In this document: one piece after another, positions 61,101-64,000 of the stretch
Layout: each line of letters starts with the position of its first letter
How positions within the stretch are numbered: position 1 is the first letter of the stretch
Source of the DNA: Triops longicaudatus
Lineage: Eukaryota > Arthropoda > Branchiopoda > Notostraca > Triopsidae
NCBI GenBank assembly: GCA_022885665.1
Contig: JAGQDJ010000035.1
Span: forward strand, 91,488 to 155,487
Direction: 5' to 3'
DNA length: 64,000 nucleotides
Position numbers and translations under genes: made by a program
The notes under the pieces: model-generated
Database searches by the model: none
What the model saw: the letters and a program-made list of their open reading frames with translations, nothing else
What the model was told of the DNA's origin: nothing

Positions 61101-62305
61101 GTTTATTTTTTTTTTCTTTTTTGGGTAGCTCCTAGCTCCTAGGCGACGTAAACTTTTCCACGGACTTGTTTACTGTCCGTACTTCAATTTGTTATTGAAT
61201 TTATTTTTCGTGGGAGACTTCTGAATGAATTGTATTTAAATTGTCTTCATTTTTAAGTGGCCCAAATTGAAGTGGCGTAAACATCTTGATTTTCTACTCT
61301 TCAGAAACATCGAGTTTTGTATACAAGCGTATCTTCACTTTCTTCTCACTTGCCCAGGTCTGGTGATAATTAATATTTTATGCTTCGATCTGCACTTAAG
61401 CTTCATGTCTTCACTTTCCTTTTGGCGACGAGCATAACTGGAAAAAAAGCTTGAAACTTTCGCAGTTACCGTAAAATGTCCTCCGAAGTTTCTTAGTTGT
61501 AAACTTTCGATTAGCAATGCCTACATCCCAATTTCTGCGCATTATTTCAGAGAGAAACTGTCGTCGTTTGTTTGTAATGTTTGAGGAAATCTTTCGAGTT
61601 TGAAGAAAAATATGCTAGGAGTATCGGGAGGTGGGTTACGAAAATACAATTAAAAGACGAACTCACAGAACTTTTTGCGCAAAATATATAAGAGTTAAAT
61701 TAAAATCTTCAATTAGTATAGCCTGTTTGTCAAAGGAAATTTTTTTCGGAACTTTCGATTTGCGTTTAACATATGATTATAAGTACATAAATAAAAAAAT
61801 CTACATCAAGATGAAAACTAAAAAAAATAGATGTTTTGGATCAGTTATTTGGTTCACTGCCAGTTTTTCATTGTGCCCTATAATAACCCACAAATCTGCT
61901 CTTGAAGATCGGGATGCTGCATCGTGAGTCCTTGACCACTCGCACGATACTTGAAATGAAAAAGACAAGTGACGAAGGTATATATGTCTCATACGTAACA
62001 CTGCAGAGGGTCTTATGTTCGTAACTTACAAAGCAGTCAAGTGAGTAGCCATTTTTCGGAGTTGGAACAGGTGCAGGGACGTAAAAACCAAGAAAGGGAG
62101 AGGACATAGACCTTTAAATCGCCGGCCACTCACCTTCTGTGGCTACCTCCTCCGTCAAGAGTCGGAAGAATGCTTATTAAACAATGGGAATTCGACCACT
62201 TCGGTTTCCAAGGGTGATAGAAAGTGAAAACTCTTTATTACCGTGGCTGAGATAAAAATCCTAACATAATTTATCATGTTCAAGGCAGTAAGAAACATTT
62301 TTTTT
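55147..62305. other. Non-coding between the two receptor genes
   Basis: No coding exon recognised. It should hold the non-coding first exon and promoter of the 47-55 kb receptor. A minus-strand donor CGCAG|GTAAGT (exon end at 59436) is a candidate end of that exon, unproven. Also present: AAAATGGCG (57564), TTAGGTTAGGTTAA (59537), CAATATTATT repeats (60226-60272) and a minus-strand polyadenylation signal for the 62-64 kb gene. Frames of up to about 110 codons here look spurious. Confidence 0.55.
62234..62239 (-). terminator. Polyadenylation signal AATAAA of the second receptor gene
   Basis: TTTATT on the plus strand gives AATAAA on the minus strand, 67 nt past the TGA stop at 62308-62306. 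A canonical hexamer at a suitable distance. Confidence 0.6.
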
Positions 62306-63858
62306 TCAAAAATGAAGCTCGGCATTAGAAAGCGGTTGAGGGAAAAGGTACAATGGGTTCAGAGTCACTGGAATTTGCGGAGGTTTGAGACTTTGATTGT
62401 TGGCACTGTTTACTATTTGATTACTGGAGTTTAACATTTGAGTGTTGGCAGTGCTTAACGTTTGATTGGCGGTTGGCAATAAGTGAGGTGCCGTCGTGGT
62501 CCACGTGTAATACTTATTGCGCGAAAGCCGGGTCGGTGTTCGTTGTCGTGTTTTATCCCGCGAGTCTAACCGCCAGTTTGATGCTATGGTTCCGTAACGC
62601 TTGGCCGGGGTTCGCGGGGTTCGCGCCGGGACGAGTTTCAGGTTAGGAACCGGTCTCAACATTTGCCTTTGGTCGGAAGTGGGCGTGAGGTATCCGCTGC
62701 TCGTGTTTTCGTTACTGTCGCCTGTCCACAGCGTCAGGGCTGACGGTTTGTTTCGCCGACCACCAGGCGTGCCATTGTGGGTGTTTCTCAGCGTCAAGCT
62801 GCCGAAGGCCAAGTCTTGTGTCTTGTACTGCAAGTAGCGTTTCGTAGCTTCGAAAGTTGCCTCTTGCCGAGCTTCTTTATTGGCCGACGGTCGAACGTTC
62901 TGGCATTTGTGGTACAAGCGTGTCAAACTGGCATACATGGAACGGCCGTTCGTCTTGTGGTGCAGTGAGAATGAATTTGTTGATGGATTAAGATTCTGGC
63001 TGTCACACACAAACGGCTCGGGAATTTTATGGCCTTTCTTGGCACTTTTAGAGGTCTTTTTACGACGACAGCAACAACAACCCACGAGCGTGATTAGGAT
63101 AAACGTGGTCGAGCCTGATACGCCCGCTGCCAGTGCTACTTCCTGCGTCATAAAAGCTGTTTTAAGGTCAGGTAACGTGCGGATTTGTTGGCAAAGCCAG
63201 TTAGGTGTCACTCGAAGTTGCCAACAAATTTGATAGGTTTCTGATGAACGTAAATCTTGCAACTCAGCCGTGCAGGAACTAAAATTCGAAAATATCCAGG
63301 GGGGTTCATTGTTGGCAACCATCGCGCGATGGCGGACCAGCCAACCGTCGTAGGTGGCGCAGTTAGTGTCCGTCCATTGTAGTTGGACGCTGTTGGGAGT
63401 TGGAATAAAATGGAGAAGAGGCGAGTGGGGCGTTTCGTGATTGAACTGAGGGCGTTTCTTAAAGTCTGCGTGCCCTACGGGTAATAAAACTTCTTGGCAG
63501 AAATTGGGATGGATGTAATAAATATCCAAGTCTTCCACAGCAATGCAGATGGCGTAAGAGGCATTCGAATTGAGGGCCAAGTAACTGTCGTTGAACGGGG
63601 TGGAAGGAATCGTATTGTATTGGGCGCGTGAGTTGTTTCCCAAGTGTCGATAAACCAGAATCCATTTCCTGTGCGAATTTGGGTCGCTGACGTTGGACTT
63701 CACGCTCAACTTCAAATAATGCTTTCCGTCTTCCTGCGCCGTAAAAGGGGTTATAAAGCTAGGGCTGATGTGAAGGCTTAACTGAGGTAACTTTTTCAAG
63801 TCCTCGTCGCCGACGTAACGAAATTCGTTCACTGGCGTGGCAGTACAGAGTAAATCGT
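62306..63858 (-). CDS. Second LRR/FN3-type transmembrane receptor, 3'-terminal exon (partial)
   Basis: One exon of 516 residues plus a split codon. The acceptor is TTTTTCGTAG at 63859, and the stop is TGA at 62308-62306. It opens with DLLCTATPVNEF, which reads like the last Cys of an LRR C-cap, just as exon 3 of the neighbouring receptor opens with ELQC in the same phase. Two FN3-like regions follow (about residues 20-130 and 140-240), with N-glycosylation sites (NVSD, NNSR, NDSY, NASY). Then come a membrane segment (VALAAGVSGSTTFILITLVG), a CCCCRRKK stop-transfer and a tail of about 260 residues rich in Asn, Thr and Ser. The LRR exons should lie beyond 64000. LRR content is therefore inferred, not seen. 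Confidence 0.87.
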
Positions 63859-64000
63859 CTACGAAAAATCAGGTTATGGAAATATTGTCAGGAAAATTCA
63901 AGTATTTTGAACACGTACTTGTTAACCTGGCTAAATTGAGTCCTTTAAACTTTAATGGGGTGTGGCATAAGGGAATAGCCTTGACAATATCGATTGCATT

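Overview
This window looks like nuclear DNA from an animal, most likely an arthropod. The genes are split by GT-AG introns, no operons or bacterial signals are seen, and most of the sequence is non-coding and AT-rich with transposon remnants. The coding genes match conserved animal families (IGF2BP/Imp, Rab3GAP1, LRR-FN3 receptors). Short TTAGG-like runs fit an arthropod but do not prove it, and I cannot name the species.

Layout. (1) 1-26113, minus strand: the 5' end of an Imp (IGF2BP) gene. Coding exon 1 (26113-25936) and a 64-nt exon 2 (17150-17087) are separated by an 8.8-kb intron. The following intron runs off the left edge, so 1-17086 is intron of this gene unless another gene was missed. 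(2) 26114-42728: a 16.6-kb non-coding stretch between the divergent Imp and Rab3GAP1 genes. It holds a GC/GA-rich block near Imp, a 209-bp hAT-type MITE at 31.4 kb, and a 1.7-kb hAT-like element at 35.0-36.7 kb with another element nested inside it. (3) 42729-46113, plus strand: eight exons of Rab3GAP1, covering about the N-terminal half of the protein. The remaining exons were not found in the window. (4) 47143-55123, minus strand: a complete six-exon coding sequence for an LRR-mucin-FN3 transmembrane receptor of about 1110 residues. (5) 62306-63858, minus strand: the 3'-terminal exon of a second receptor (FN3-like domains, membrane segment, cytoplasmic tail). Its 5' part lies beyond the right edge.

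The genes do not form one pathway by sequence alone. Imp is an mRNA-binding regulator, Rab3GAP1 is a Rab GTPase regulator, and the two receptors are probable cell-surface adhesion or recognition proteins in the same orientation.

The most interesting non-coding signals are: a cluster of repeated motifs built on ACCCGGATGTA (ETS/SPDEF-like) at 22.0-23.1 kb in Imp intron 1; a cluster of YY1/Pho-like ATGGCG sites at 11.6-11.8 kb; seven copies of the palindrome TAGGCCTA; GAGA-rich blocks spread over 40 kb; a near-perfect 22-bp hairpin in a Rab3GAP1 intron; the 5' half of a tRNA-Tyr; and a 1.4-kb strand-skewed T-rich tract. All motif counts come from reading by eye.
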